From: Rachicladosporium sp. CCFEE 5018
Lineage: Eukaryota > Ascomycota > Dothideomycetes > Cladosporiales > Cladosporiaceae
Assembly: GCA_002077045.2 (NCBI GenBank)
Contig: KZ111141.1
Location: forward strand, 795,702-859,701
Length of the DNA: 64,000 nt
Direction: 5' to 3'
Shown here: positions 10,421 through 21,842 of the stretch, piece after piece
Position numbering within the stretch: the first letter of the stretch is position 1
How the letters are laid out: each line of letters begins with the position of its first letter
Program-made: the position numbers and the translations under genes
The notes under the pieces: generated by a model
What the model was told of the DNA's origin: nothing
Seen by the model: the letters and a program-made list of their open reading frames with translations, nothing else
The model's database searches: none

Positions 10421-13400
10421 TCAATTCACTACCGGCGAAGGCCCAATGATCGTCCGTCGATCAGCCCTGCCCGTAGAGGTCCCACCGACCTCGCTTTTCG
10501 CCAGATGGAACACCTCGTCCTCATCTTCATCGCTATCGGGCTGCACAGACAGTGCAGGCACGCCCGGCCCAATGACCGTCTGCCTTTTCTTCTTGTCCTC
10601 CAGACCTATGCTCTCGTCCTCTCGTAGCACCGAGCCGTCCTCACTAATGACGAGACTCTCGCTGCCGACGCTACCTCTGGTGGCATACTCTCGCGCTGCT
10701 TCGGCGTCGGGTAAGAGCTCGCTGTCGACGGTGCTTGCGCTCCTGCCGATGCTGTAGGTGCCCTCATCGGTGCCATTGTCCTCTCCCATGCCACCATCCA
10801 GGTCTTGAACTAGAGGGTCTCTATCCTCACGGGTGGCCGCATTGCCGAAATTGAACGAGCTTGACTCTTCCCGAGGGGAGCGGGCTTGCCACTTCTCGCG
10901 GCGAGCTCGCATGCGTTCGTTTGGCCAATCCTCGCCGAATTGGATCACACTTGCCTGCTTGCCATGTAGGATAAATCGTCCTTTGGCGCGCTCGAGACCA
11001 GGCGTCTCGTTGGCGTCTTCATCCATGGCATCCGGGTTGGACCGGACGGTCGACTCCGACTCCTTGTTCTTGCGATGATGGCCGCGCGAAGTGGGGCCTT
11101 GCTGCACGTCGCGCAGAGTCTTCTGTAAGCTTCGTCGAGCAGACCTGTGCTTGGAAGTCGAGGACGTAGCATGGTGATTCGGAGTCTGGGAAGAGCTGGC
11201 TGTTGCTGCTAGGCGACGAATTGGGTCTCCGGGCTCCGCGAGTGGCGTTGTAAGGCTCATGGCTTCGGAAGCGTGCGGCGAAGATGGTATACCGGACAGA
11301 GGTCGCTGACTCGATGTGGCGGAAGAGGCACTCCAGCTTGGCTGGCGGTTCGAGGTATTGCTCGCTGCTGTGAGTAGTGTGCTGGCGACGGAGCCGCGGT
11401 GCTTGTCCTTCGACTGTTTGCTGACGTCCATCTGGAGAGGAGGCAGATGCCAGTCTGGTCCGGACTTCACGGTAGGCGAGGTCTTCGTGCTCGCCATTGG
11501 CGTTCGAAAGACATCGTCAACGAAGTTGTCCATCGACTCTGTGGTATTGGCCCGAGTCATGAAGGTTGGCAGAGCTGCGGTGTGCGCTTTGATGCTTGTC
11601 GGTGACACACTCTTGGTTGGACTCTGTGGAGCGCTTGGTGTTCCCGCAGAGCTTCGTGCGCTTGTGATTGAGGCCAATCGAGGCAGCTCCTTGTCCTTCT
11701 TCGCTGTCTCTGGTGTATCCGCGACCTGCTCAGACTTCTGGTCCTCCTTGTCCTTCAAGCTTAACAGTTCACTCGCACTCACGCCATCCTGCTGTACGTC
11801 AAGGGCCAGAACGTCCTTATGGCATTTCACCCTCCAACAATCTCGACGAAGCCACTTCAAGGACGCGTCGGCGCGAGATGCCGCGATCATGACAAGCTCA
11901 CGCGTCTTCGGAGAGATAGGTGCAAGTATAAGCAGATGTCGAGCGTTCCGCACGAGCTCGTCCAATTGCTTGGTTATCTTCGCAATCTCCTTCTCGCTCT
12001 CCCTGATCTTCTGCAACATGATCTGCCGCCTCGCAGCTACAACTTGCTTCGTCAGTGCAGAGCTCAGGACTCGGTTGTTGATGACCACTTCACCATCCGG
12101 CGACTGCACTGAACGAACAGACTTCGTGGAGTCCAGTCTGTGGACATCACGACTGTCGTCGTTTCCACCGATCATGCCTCGTACTCGAACACCAGCGGCA
12201 CGGCATGCAGCAGCGTAGTTGATAAGACCAAGCCAGTCGTGAAGCTCCGAGTCGCTATCAGCAAGGAACACTTCTTCTTGTCCACCAGTCCTGACAAATG
12301 CGAAAGCGTTCTTGTGCTTTGTGTAACTTGCGTCCACTAGAACGACAGCGTCGTCGGTCTTGATGAGCGCATCGGGCTTGAAGTCTTGCAAAGGCGGCTG
12401 GAAGGTGACTGGCATTCTCGGCGCGCCATGTCGTTGATGTGTCATGAATTGATGCATCAAGCCTTTCGCCCAGTGTGCGTTCTTGAACAGGTAGAGTTGA
12501 GAGCCAGTCAAGATTGCACCCCATTCTTGCCATGGAGATCGAGTCTTTTTCCGCTTCGCCGACTTGCGCCACAGAGTGCCAACCTTTGTCACCTTCAAGT
12601 CCACGATGCCTTGCTGAGTATCAATCGGAAGCTGCGGCTGCGTGTTGTTCATCTGGCTTTCAAACGCTGCAGGTCTCGACCTTGCCGATATGATCTGCAG
12701 TGTACCGGTGTGTGTGAATGCTCGCTGAAGGTAGACCAAGTCAAGAGGCTTCTGTCCATCTAGGTAGTGGAATGGGTCCTCAAGCTGGATCTCGTCTTTG
12801 ATTGGTGGTCTGAGCATCTCCAGCTTCTGCTCTATGAGCAGATTGTACGGATCAACAGGTCCAGTCGGCTTCTTGCCGTTAGTGTCGGCGATCGCTCCCT
12901 TCAACTTGCTCTTCTTCGACTTGAAGTGCACAGGCAGTACCCTTTCGCCGTTGATGTCAACTTCTTCCTCATAGTGCACGAACGGAGTGTAGCAGATATT
13001 GTCGTAAAAGCATCCAAGTATCTCTGCATCTACTTGCTGGCCCGAGGTATTCTTGACGTAGTCTTCCTTCGTCATCTTGCGTTTGTTGTTCTTGTTAAAA
13101 GCATCAGTATGCAGCATCATCAGACTGAATGCGATGATGTACGCTTGGTCCGGGGCAACGAAGATACCAGGATTACACTCGTGGTATCGATCTGCGAATG
13201 CCTGAATCACACGATCTACCTGCTGAGTTTCTTTTGGCAGCTCAGCTTCCAGCAGAAACTTTCGCAGGGACATGTCGATTGGCTCGCCGAAAAACGCGAA
13301 TCGTCGAGTGTAGCTTCTCAACACTGCTTGAGCAAATGGATCGGATGACTTAGACAGTATCCCTGCAATCATGCTGCGACTCACAGCACTTTCCAGTCGC

Positions 13401-14941
13401 TCGAGGTACTTGCCGGGCGTATCGCCTTCTTCTCGCTCCGGCACTACCAGGGCCTCGCGACTTAGCGCGAACGAGTTGGACTTACTTCGCAATCCTGGCG
13501 AGCTATGCCTTGGCGAATCCAAGTCCGAGTTCATCCTAAAGCGCGAGAGATTGAAGATACCACCAAGACTGCTTCTGCCAGTGGTTGATGTCGAATTACG
13601 CGTGCTAGCGGTCAGCGCAGGCGGTGTGTCCATACTTGCGCGTCCCCAGGAGCTGTTTGTGCTTGCGCGGTCTCGCATGCCGAGACGCGTGGGCGGATGT
13701 AGAGGTGATCCGATGGAAGAAGATTGCGAATGCCGTAACGCATCTCCACCGAGGTACATGCCAGGCTCCACGAAAGACAATGAGGACTGCGCCACTGCAG
13801 CGTGTGGTGATGCAAGCTGACTGTGATGGCGGTGCAACTGATTCCGGGGCGGACTATATGCATCTGTGTGCCGTCGCTGCAGATTATTGGGAGGTAGACT
13901 CTGCAGATGATCCGGCGACTGCAAGCTCTTCAATGACACTCCACTGGTACTTGCGCGTGGTGTTGCTGGTCCACGATCTGCACCAGTGGCTGAATCCTCC
14001 GGCGGCGCAAGCTTGATAGGTAGCGGGAAAAGCGAGTTGCGATTCTTGTTGCGCCGCGGCAATTTGAAGAATGTTGTATGCGTGGAGACGAGGTGCGTAG
14101 TAGTCGTAGTTTGCCCATACAATTGCTCGCCCTGAGAGCTGCCATGGCTTCCATCAGATCGTGAACTCTCGGAGAACCGTGGTACAGGGATCGCGAGTTC
14201 TGTATCAGCATTGTTGCCATAGGCAGGAGGCGCCTCCTGGTTGTGCTTGGCATTCGCCGCGGAAAGTCGCATGAGGTCCTCCAACCCGGTGCTCTTGCCT
14301 TGCGCCCTACGCCAACGCAAAGAACCACCACCACCTTGCTTATCGCGTCCTCTTGATTCATCCATTGACGACCTGCCCTGAGTTTCGCGACTTTTCACCT
14401 TTGACAGAGATCGCATGAAGGGAGCTTTGCGAGGCTTATCCTGGCTGATCTCCGGCTCACCCTCGAACGTGGGAGCAGTGGTCATGATGGTCGGCTGTGC
14501 CATGCTACCTCCAGCGAATGTAGGAGTCGCGACAGTGGCTGTCGTTGGCTTCGTCTCCGGGAATGCACCAGGCATTGGAGGCATATCGTAACTGCTAACC
14601 TGAGACGCTTCCGCTTCTTCTCTCGCCCGGACTGCAAGATGGCTCTCCGAGTAGTTCCTGAACCTCAGCATACTGAAGCGCTTAGCTCTGGCAGTCTCCG
14701 ACTTGCCCTTTGGCGAGTCCGGCAGATCACTTCGCAGTACTTCGTGAGAAAGCCTAGATGGCCCTTGCTCGCTATGTGGTCGTCCATTGCCCGTGAACTC
14801 TGGCGGCGCCAACGAAGACGTCGCCGGCCGGACAGCCTCGCTATCGTCATCTCTCCGCTTGCTCTGTTGACTATTGCTGTTCGACGTGAACAGATCCAAG
14901 ACGCTCCGGCGATGGCCGAGGGTGGAAGGCATGACCAGCAT
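10421..14941 (-). CDS. Sec7-PH Arf guanine-nucleotide exchange factor (SYT1-like)
   Basis: Single exon of about 1506 residues from the ATG at 14941; another ATG at 14932 begins MPSTLGHRRSVLDLF and may be the true start. A long low-complexity N-half precedes the Sec7 domain at roughly residues 505-660 (KYLERLESAVSRSMIAGIL, FLLEAELPKETQQVDRVI with the glutamic-finger Glu, then IIAFSLMMLHTDAFN). A split PH domain follows at ~785-915 (GTLWRKSAKRKKTRSPWQEW, then HDWLGLINYAAA) and a coiled coil after it. The Sec7 domain loads GTP onto Arf GTPases, and the PH domain targets membranes. The order matches fungal SYT1/EFA6-type exchange factors and not the larger BIG/GBF class, which lack this PH. The GCS1-like ArfGAP at 60.7 kb would oppose it biochemically. 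Confidence 0.9.
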   Translation of the reverse strand: MLVMPSTLGHRRSVLDLFTSNSNSQQSKRRDDDSEAVRPATSSLAPPEFTGNGRPHSEQGPSRLSHEVLRSDLPDSPKGKSETARAKRFSMLRFRNYSESHLAVRAREEAEASQVSSYDMPPMPGAFPETKPTTATVATPTFAGGSMAQPTIMTTAPTFEGEPEISQDKPRKAPFMRSLSKVKSRETQGRSSMDESRGRDKQGGGGSLRWRRAQGKSTGLEDLMRLSAANAKHNQEAPPAYGNNADTELAIPVPRFSESSRSDGSHGSSQGEQLYGQTTTTTHLVSTHTTFFKLPRRNKNRNSLFPLPIKLAPPEDSATGADRGPATPRASTSGVSLKSLQSPDHLQSLPPNNLQRRHTDAYSPPRNQLHRHHSQLASPHAAVAQSSLSFVEPGMYLGGDALRHSQSSSIGSPLHPPTRLGMRDRASTNSSWGRASMDTPPALTASTRNSTSTTGRSSLGGIFNLSRFRMNSDLDSPRHSSPGLRSKSNSFALSREALVVPEREEGDTPGKYLERLESAVSRSMIAGILSKSSDPFAQAVLRSYTRRFAFFGEPIDMSLRKFLLEAELPKETQQVDRVIQAFADRYHECNPGIFVAPDQAYIIAFSLMMLHTDAFNKNNKRKMTKEDYVKNTSGQQVDAEILGCFYDNICYTPFVHYEEEVDINGERVLPVHFKSKKSKLKGAIADTNGKKPTGPVDPYNLLIEQKLEMLRPPIKDEIQLEDPFHYLDGQKPLDLVYLQRAFTHTGTLQIISARSRPAAFESQMNNTQPQLPIDTQQGIVDLKVTKVGTLWRKSAKRKKTRSPWQEWGAILTGSQLYLFKNAHWAKGLMHQFMTHQRHGAPRMPVTFQPPLQDFKPDALIKTDDAVVLVDASYTKHKNAFAFVRTGGQEEVFLADSDSELHDWLGLINYAAACRAAGVRVRGMIGGNDDSRDVHRLDSTKSVRSVQSPDGEVVINNRVLSSALTKQVVAARRQIMLQKIRESEKEIAKITKQLDELVRNARHLLILAPISPKTRELVMIAASRADASLKWLRRDCWRVKCHKDVLALDVQQDGVSASELLSLKDKEDQKSEQVADTPETAKKDKELPRLASITSARSSAGTPSAPQSPTKSVSPTSIKAHTAALPTFMTRANTTESMDNFVDDVFRTPMASTKTSPTVKSGPDWHLPPLQMDVSKQSKDKHRGSVASTLLTAASNTSNRQPSWSASSATSSQRPLSGIPSSPHASEAMSLTTPLAEPGDPIRRLAATASSSQTPNHHATSSTSKHRSARRSLQKTLRDVQQGPTSRGHHRKNKESESTVRSNPDAMDEDANETPGLERAKGRFILHGKQASVIQFGEDWPNERMRARREKWQARSPREESSSFNFGNAATREDRDPLVQDLDGGMGEDNGTDEGTYSIGRSASTVDSELLPDAEAAREYATRGSVGSESLVISEDGSVLREDESIGLEDKKKRQTVIGPGVPALSVQPDSDEDEDEVFHLAKSEVGGTSTGRADRRTIIGPSPVVN

Positions 14942-17900
14942 GCGACTTCGCAGGTACTCTGGGCGCAACCATTGACGCCACTGTAGTAGTCGCACGATGC
15001 GAGAAGGTCATGTCGGTTCCCGCGATTGCAGCGAAGGGAGGGGTCGAGAAGGTGGAACAGGAGAACAATCGTGTTTCAGAGAGGGTTTGAGGCCCAGTTG
15101 CTTGTCCCGCCGCCTTGCCTCATTCTCAGCCCTACGGCTACGGCACGTCCGGACCGCAGCACGTGGGTGCCAGGGATTCTCCACAGCTTCTTCTTTTGTC
15201 ATGTGCAAGCACGAGCTGCGATTGGAAGTGTACACCTCCCACTGATAGAAATACCTAGCTTGCGTGGTTCTATGGTACCCCGTTCAGCCCGCCGTGGTGA
15301 TAACCTTGTCGGAGTAATGGTGAGAAGCTCTGCGACGCCCCACAGTGGCCGACTCACGCCATGCAGGACTACAGTCTCAAGATGCGGACCATGGGTTCCG
15401 TATTCAAGAGAGTCTGCTGACAAGATGCTTCCTTGTCCAACATCTTGTTACAGTCAGGCTACTGCTCCGACTGATTCCACAAGCTTGCTACGGAAAAGAG
15501 TGAGGGCAGCTGCCATCGAGGTCTCCCATGATACGGTACACCAGTGGGCGTACAAAGTGTATGCACCCGCCCGCAAGCAAGCCGTGCGCAATTGTCCCAA
15601 CCTCATGGTCACTGAGTGATACCTCTTCCTGCCTATCCAAGTCTACGATCCTCCACAGTAGACTATGTCTGCCCAAACATGCATTGACGACATCGCACAA
15701 GTGTTGTCTATAGTCGAAGCAACATCGAGAACTACAAGCTGTGAGCGTAATCAGAAAGCTGTGCGAGTGTGATTCCTATTGAAGGCAGCAGCAGCATCAC
15801 ACTCGCGACGCCGTCAATTGTTGGTTCTTCCTCACCACTGGCCTCTATCACAACCCGAGACGCAATCCTTCCATTAACTCCTCGGATGTAGCCTTCTGTC
15901 ACATGCTATCGCCCGGGCTTGCTCCGGCGTATCTCGCGAAGTCTTTCGCTTCTACCTTATGTACCCAGCCGTAGAACGATATGAAGCCGCGAAAGTCACC
16001 AGGTTGGCCGTAGTCGCATCGCGCACTCCGGGCGCATATCGCGTGGACCCGCTCGAGAAAGCACCGATATGGAAGCGTGAGATCGCATCCGCAGATACTC
16101 GGACGACGAGCGCTACAACTCACATGTTATCATTCTGCTTTGGCATCCGAGAACTCCATGTGGTCCAATCGCGCTGGTAAGGCTTGTTGTCGGAGGCGCC
16201 GGATGACAGCTGATTTTCTAGAGTCATTAGAGCTATTGCATTCTCACATGGCATTCGCGAAAATGCTTTCCCTGCGCAGAGCGGAGATTTTCGGAGGAAT
16301 AACATGTTCACGCATGTTGAGGCTCCCATGCATGTAATACGCCGATCAGGTGACTTTTTCAGGTGATCATCTGCATTGCTATGGGGATGATGGTGGGAGG
16401 TGCGGGGGGTGGGGCGCATGGCGTTCTGTGGTGCCTGAGCAACATGGTGGACAAGAGTGGCCATCCTGGTGTAATGCTTGAGATTCTCGTCCGTGGCGTC
16501 TAGATCTCCGAAGGCCTGTTGCTGGGACGCATGAACCACCTGCGGTGGCTGGGATGTCGCTGTGCTGACTTTGGAGTGGATCATCACCCCATGGCTTGTA
16601 GTCTCGAGGGGGAGAGCGTAGCATTTTGATGATGACTGAAGTGATGCCAGCGACTGACGAGGAAAGCAGCTCATGAACATGATGCACCTTACCTAGTATT
16701 CAATACTGTACCTCGCATTGCGCCATCATCACTACTGAACTCAACACGATACAAGTGCTTCACGAACAACTATATGCACGACCTATCGCCCCGCAGCCCC
16801 CGAGCCGGCCTCACGGCACCGTAACGAGATCCAGAGTCGGATGTAAGGTGCAGAGCTGCTGCAGGGCGAGCTTGGGACATGTATTCGCAATCGACGCCAC
16901 CAGCCTCTTTGTTTGGAGCGCGGGGTTCAGAAGCTGTGGCCCTCATATCGATATCTATATAAAGGCCAGCCTGCGCAATACTAGTTGCAGCCCGACTGGG
17001 CTGTGCTCGTGCAAGTCACAATCTAGTCGGAGGCCTCATCAATTTCTGAACTGAGAGCAATGGCTGGCGAAGCTATAGGGCTAGATCTATCAATGGCACG
17101 GCTTATCCCAGTTTCATCAGTGTAGTTAAGTTGTGAGCTTCTCGACCAGGATCGAGGTGCATACGATATGCAGCTGAGAGCGGGCAAGTTCGGCGGTCGT
17201 GCATGACGCGAGATAGTGGAATGGTGTGTTTGTGGAGGCAACCACACATCAACTTGTCCTATGTCTTCCATGAGGATTCCAGGACCAGAAGTGCTATGAT
17301 TTGATATAATCTCCAGGTCGTCATGGCATGTCATCGCAATGCGGAGATGATGATGCGTGTCGATGAACAACAACGTTCGCTGATCGCAATAACGCATCTT
17401 CGGCAAGGCTCCAGAAAGTCCGTCCTGCCATTGCACGCGCAGAGTACGATCAAGCGGCAACGAAGATCCCTGTACGATCGCCTGCCGCGGCGGCAAGGAC
17501 ATGGAGCTAGCGAGGTGGAGCTGACAACTAGCGGCACTTGGTGGCAGATCCGAATAAAGTGTTGCGGCCGATGCTGGTCGTGTAGATCAAGTTGTCTGCC
17601 ATCCCCACCTCGCTGGCACCCATCAAATAGGAAGGTTCGATGGTGAGTGTGTTGCAAGAAGCGAGGGTGAATTTCAGCATAATAGGATCTCGACGGAAAG
17701 TGAAGACCGCGATACTTCGTCGACCCCAACTGTTCCGCAGAAGCCGAGACTCCTGACATTGACGCCTCGACACTTTTGTACCTGGGCAGGTACTCGGCGC
17801 TACTCAACTTCATCGCTCGCAAGCCGCGTTTCTGCGTGTCTGTGATTCTCGACCGCGTCGAAGTGCATCTTTTTCATCGCTGTTCATCATTTGTTCCGAT

Positions 17901-18093
17901 CGACGTCAATTGCTCGAGCACGACGTCAAGCAAGCAAGCCGAACGAAACGCCCACGTAGCACCGGAGCCGAGTCCTGGCCACAAACTCCTCCACCCGGAA
18001 ACCCATCGTTGACCGCTTGCATGGGAGCGTCAGTTTCGCGATAGAGGGCAGAGGCCAAAGGGAAAGATTGCTGGAGGCTGGTGGATCACAGCT
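14942..18093. other. Long intergenic region without a convincing gene
   Basis: About 3.15 kb. Many short open frames overlap on both strands but none shows a domain, signal peptide or good intron structure. On the minus strand at 17023-17822 two frames stay open side by side (one includes SKYRGLHFPSRSYYAEIHP), which might be a decayed gene. A well-formed TATA sequence lies at 16956-16963. The last ~300 bases before 18094 should hold the WSC-gene promoter. Confidence 0.35.
16956..16963 (+). promoter_or_regulatory. TATA-box-like TATATAAA
   Basis: A full TATATAAA in the middle of a region with no recognised gene. The first ATG about 100 bases downstream (17060) opens only a 21-codon frame, so any transcript may be non-coding or may belong to a gene I cannot model. 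Confidence 0.3.
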
Positions 18094-19713
18094 ATGAAGT
18101 TCACAAGTCTATTACGGATATTGGCCGTGCAGGCGATCGCACCACTACTGGCCGCGAAGGCATTAGCACAACGGGATGATTTGAGCCAGCAATACTGCTC
18201 GAGCCAGAACACTGCGGACGATTATGCTGCTGGTGAGTTGCAACCATCAGCTGCATTGACGCAAGCCAATGGCACATGCTGACCATACCAGTGAGCAACA
18301 TCTACCAGTCCAACGGAGCTTGCTTCCAGCAGTGTCTCCAGGACTACGCCTTCGCCATCGTGCAGTATCAGCAATGCTGGTGCTCAAACTATATACCTGC
18401 CGAGCAGCTGGGCACGGGGCGATACTCCGTGTCCTGGCTACCCGGACGAGTCTTGCGGTAACAACAACAGCGGACTGTTCGGCTACGTCCCTTTGCGACG
18501 ACAACCTTCTGGCACTGCTGGAGTCGTCTCGAGTACGCAGGCCTCCTCGACCACACCGACGCCAACACCATCATCGACGTCGACAACACCGGTTAGTACT
18601 TCCACATCCACGAGCTACTTAAGTAGCACGAGTGATCCTCCGAGGAGCTCTTCGACGGCCGTTGTACCCTCGAGTTCTTCCACTACGCAGGCCGCAAGTA
18701 CCACTTCGAGCTCGGCCCAGGTGTTAACATCTACTTCCTCGCAGACCTATACACCTCCGACAACGACTTCGCAGGAGCCTGCAAGTACCACTGCTGCTGC
18801 ACAGACGACTACTGTGAGTACGCCACCACTGCATATCGTCACTACAGATGCTGACAACCTCACTTCACAGACCTCGACCTCATCCACAACGAGTGCAGCT
18901 CCGGCTACTACTTCGTCAAGGACTCCATCATCAAGTTCCACCTCCGCTGCCGCTGCCACTACAAGATCGACCTCACCCACCCCGGCCACATTCACTCCAT
19001 CTCCAGTGGTCTCCACACGCGTTGTCACCTTGTCTGGCGCGGTCACCACCGAGACAGTCACTTCGACACCCGCGGTCTTCCCGGCCGCAGCACCCGCGTT
19101 CACCGAGAACAAGCGCAAGTCCATCTCGGGCGGTGCCATAGCTGGCATAGTGATCGGCGTGCTACTACTCCTACTCCTTCTAATCCTCGCCATCTTCTTC
19201 CTCCGTCGCCGCAAACGCCGCGAGTCCATCTCCGAGATCGACGCCGCGACGACTGGCGCCGGCGCCGGCGTCGGACGCCGCAGCCCACGCCGTAACGTCA
19301 GCGTGCTTAGCAAAGTCGGCTTGCTAGCGCGGAACAACACCACCTCCCGCAACCACCAAGACATGTCAGAGAATCTCTTCGACGACAACAACCTTGCCAC
19401 GGGCCAGAACAGCGTACGGCATAGTATGCTCTTCAACCATGGCGGATCTGAAGGCATCGCGCCTGTGAGTCCGCTTGCGGCTGGTGGCTATGCGAGCTCA
19501 GGACATAGCTATGGTCAGGAGAATAGCAGGAGGTATAGCCGACCGCTTGTCTACGACCAGAGACTCAACCCCAGTGCGCTGTGGGCCAACGCCGAGGCAA
19601 ACGGGAGTCGCGTGAGCATACAAGACCACGCGGACTATAGTCGGAGTGTCGGTGGCAGGCTCGGAGTGGTGAACCCAGACACGAGAAGCAGTTTCGCGAG
19701 CTCGAGGGGCTAG
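18094..19713 (+). CDS. WSC-domain cell-wall stress sensor, frameshifted as read
   Basis: Type I membrane sensor of the WSC/SLG1 class. Exon 1 (18094-18232) encodes a signal peptide and the first WSC cysteine (QQYCSSQNTADDYAA). A 59-nt intron leads to exon 2 at 18292 (NIYQSNGACFQQCLQDY, QCWCSNYIPAEQLG). The domain ends with DTPCPGYPDESCG, but this lies one base out of frame: the switch is at the GGGG run 18416-18419, where GGG would keep the frame. A Ser/Thr-rich stalk follows, with a clear in-frame 57-nt intron at 18814-18870, then a transmembrane helix (GIVIGVLLLLLLLILAIFFL), an RRRKRR stop-transfer and a cytosolic tail. WSC proteins sense wall stress and signal through Rho1/PKC. The extra G may be a sequencing error or a true disabling change. 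Everything else looks intact. Confidence 0.8.
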
Positions 19714-21842
19714 ACGACCGGGATAAGAGATGTCAGGAAGCGATATGAACTGGTTTAGCGTTGGCGCTTTTTGGGAATTGGAACATGTGTATATGGGCTA
19801 TTGAGAAACGGAAGATACATTACAAGACACGAGATGTGATGAGCAGAGACGGCCGGCTATCGGTCTTGTGTGGAGGTAGGGTGGGGGTTGAGGAAGAGCT
19901 AGACTCTCGAAATGTGGCAGGACTATCGTTGATCTTGAGATAGACATACTCTTGTTCTTGGAGAAATGTACAGACGTTCTACTCGGACGAGGTCGCGTCT
20001 TGGAACCGGATATGTGCCGCGGGCTTGATTATGGCTCACTCGATACTTTCTTTTTTTCACTCGCTACCTATTCCTCTTTGCTTTCTTCATTCTCACCTCA
20101 GTCACCCCGACAGCAAATCAAGCCCGAGGAAATGATCGACTCCGATTGCCTCCACTAAGTGAACAGCAGGCCAGGCGTCCGCTATCAGGCCAACGATGAC
20201 TGCGAGGCCTTCACTGCCCTGTGCAACTCACGACCTTCATGCTCCGATCACGTCTGGACCATAAGGAAGACGACACCAGCACGTCGAGATTGGTGTCCGC
20301 GCAAAGTGTGTACAGAGACACGAGGAGATCTTTGTCTGGAAACATCCCACAAGCACGGCTTACTTGGCGACGTGACAAAGCAGATGGCAGAGATTCTCGA
20401 ACCACGTTCGGACCGTACCCGTGGAGGTGGACGCGAATCGTCGCCGCTTCGACTTGGAAGTAGGGTCTGTGACAGACCCGGGAATGAGAGCAGCAGGTTA
20501 GCAACAAATCTCGCGTGAATGTCTCATAGTCGCGGCGTGGAGAAATGCATCCGGAGGAAGCGTCTCATCAACCTTTGGCGTGGGAAGATCTGCCACTGTC
20601 GAAGAGACGAGACGAGGATCGTAGGATGATCACTACCAGCAGACTACAAGGCGATCGTCAGAGAGTATGCCAAAGCTGCCACTCTTGATATTATGCGCCT
20701 CGTCGACCACCACTCGCGTCGCCAGGATTACCGTCGTTCAGTCTACACAGTAGACTGTGTGAGACAAAGACAGACCACGTCCGCGACGCGACGTAGAGAT
20801 GCCACCACTAGTGGCCGCTATCTGGCAGATGCAACACATCATTGGACGCTGGCCGGTGCGCCACAGCCTCGGCGAGGGCAATGATGGTGGTTGTGGTGAT
20901 GCCGTGCTGCGGTGTATTGCCGTGCTACTGTGTGTTGCTGTCTGGGCTGTGCTGCTGAAGTGGGTAGTACTCCAGCGTCCAAAGCAGAGTCCATACACAT
21001 GGATCATTGTCGTAGTATCTACAGTACGATAATAAGGCTTGGTGATACCCCCTTGTCCTCCTTTTCAGTCGTGGCACTCCTTGACAGCTGCGACACCACA
21101 GCAAGCACGGTGCCACCACTAGATCTGGCGACAACGTTCTGCAGACGACTTACACTGTGGGCGTGGAAAGATGAGCTGAGAGAGCAAGCTGTGAAAGTCT
21201 TGCGGCTTCGCCGCCAAACGCTCATGGGTGCGACGAGGAGGCGCGTGCCGGTGGAGGACCTGGGTACATACATCCGCTGGAGTGAGATGTGGGTGAGCTT
21301 TGCTGTTGTAATGAGGTACTCTGTCAGGCGAAGATGGATCAGAGTTAAGCGATGAATCCACGCTAGTGATGGGTATCTGGGTGAGTGATCCTGCTTGATT
21401 GAAGCCGGACTTCACTGCCGTGCCGTCATCACGGAGCCCTTCTCAATGACCTCGCCTGACCGAATGGCTTCGCTGTAACGTGTGCACATGCTTGCTTCCA
21501 TTGCGCGGTGCTTTCACTAGCGAAGCGCTGACTGTGGTGAGGCTCAGGGCAGTAAGTATGTAAGTCATACAGGTTGCTGAACGTTGGGAGCGAAGTAAGC
21601 ATGTCCGACGCTCTGTGGCTAATTGCACAACTGCACGCGAAGGACTGTCCTTGCCATGCTGTCACGAGTCTCTCGGGCGGTGTCGTGTTGAGTAGGCCGA
21701 ATATCCGGAAGACCGGCGGCGGCGCGGATGCATAAGGTATGTCCGGCGCAGAAAGTCTGCAGGCTGCTGCGCTGCAATTGGGCCCACGCAGGCCAAAGTC
21801 TGTGCCTGCAATCTTAGCATCAAAGCATAGTCGAATCGTTCT
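19714..21842. other. Convergent intergenic region, possible decayed ORF
   Basis: About 2.1 kb between the WSC sensor and CWC24. One plus frame from 20159 to 20884 is interrupted by only two stops (TGA at 20516 and about 20630) and contains protein-like text such as DYKAIVREYAKAATLDIMRL. A further short frame at 20799-21032 has one hydrophobic segment (IAVLLCVAVWAVLLKWVVL). None has a recognisable domain, and I could not join them by good splice sites. Confidence 0.3.

Noticed and set aside
10119..15619. Long plus-strand frames opposite the Sec7 gene (for example 11316-12218)
   Set aside because: They are complements of a conserved Sec7/PH coding sequence and have no domain content of their own.
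16120..16687. Minus-strand frames of 186 and 102 codons
   Set aside because: They overlap each other, have no domain, signal peptide or intron support, and show no protein-like conservation pattern.
20912..21355. 147-codon frame joined to the 20799 frame by a 45-nt intron
   Set aside because: The GTACGA..TTCAG intron looks possible, but the phases do not match and splicing would give an early stop.
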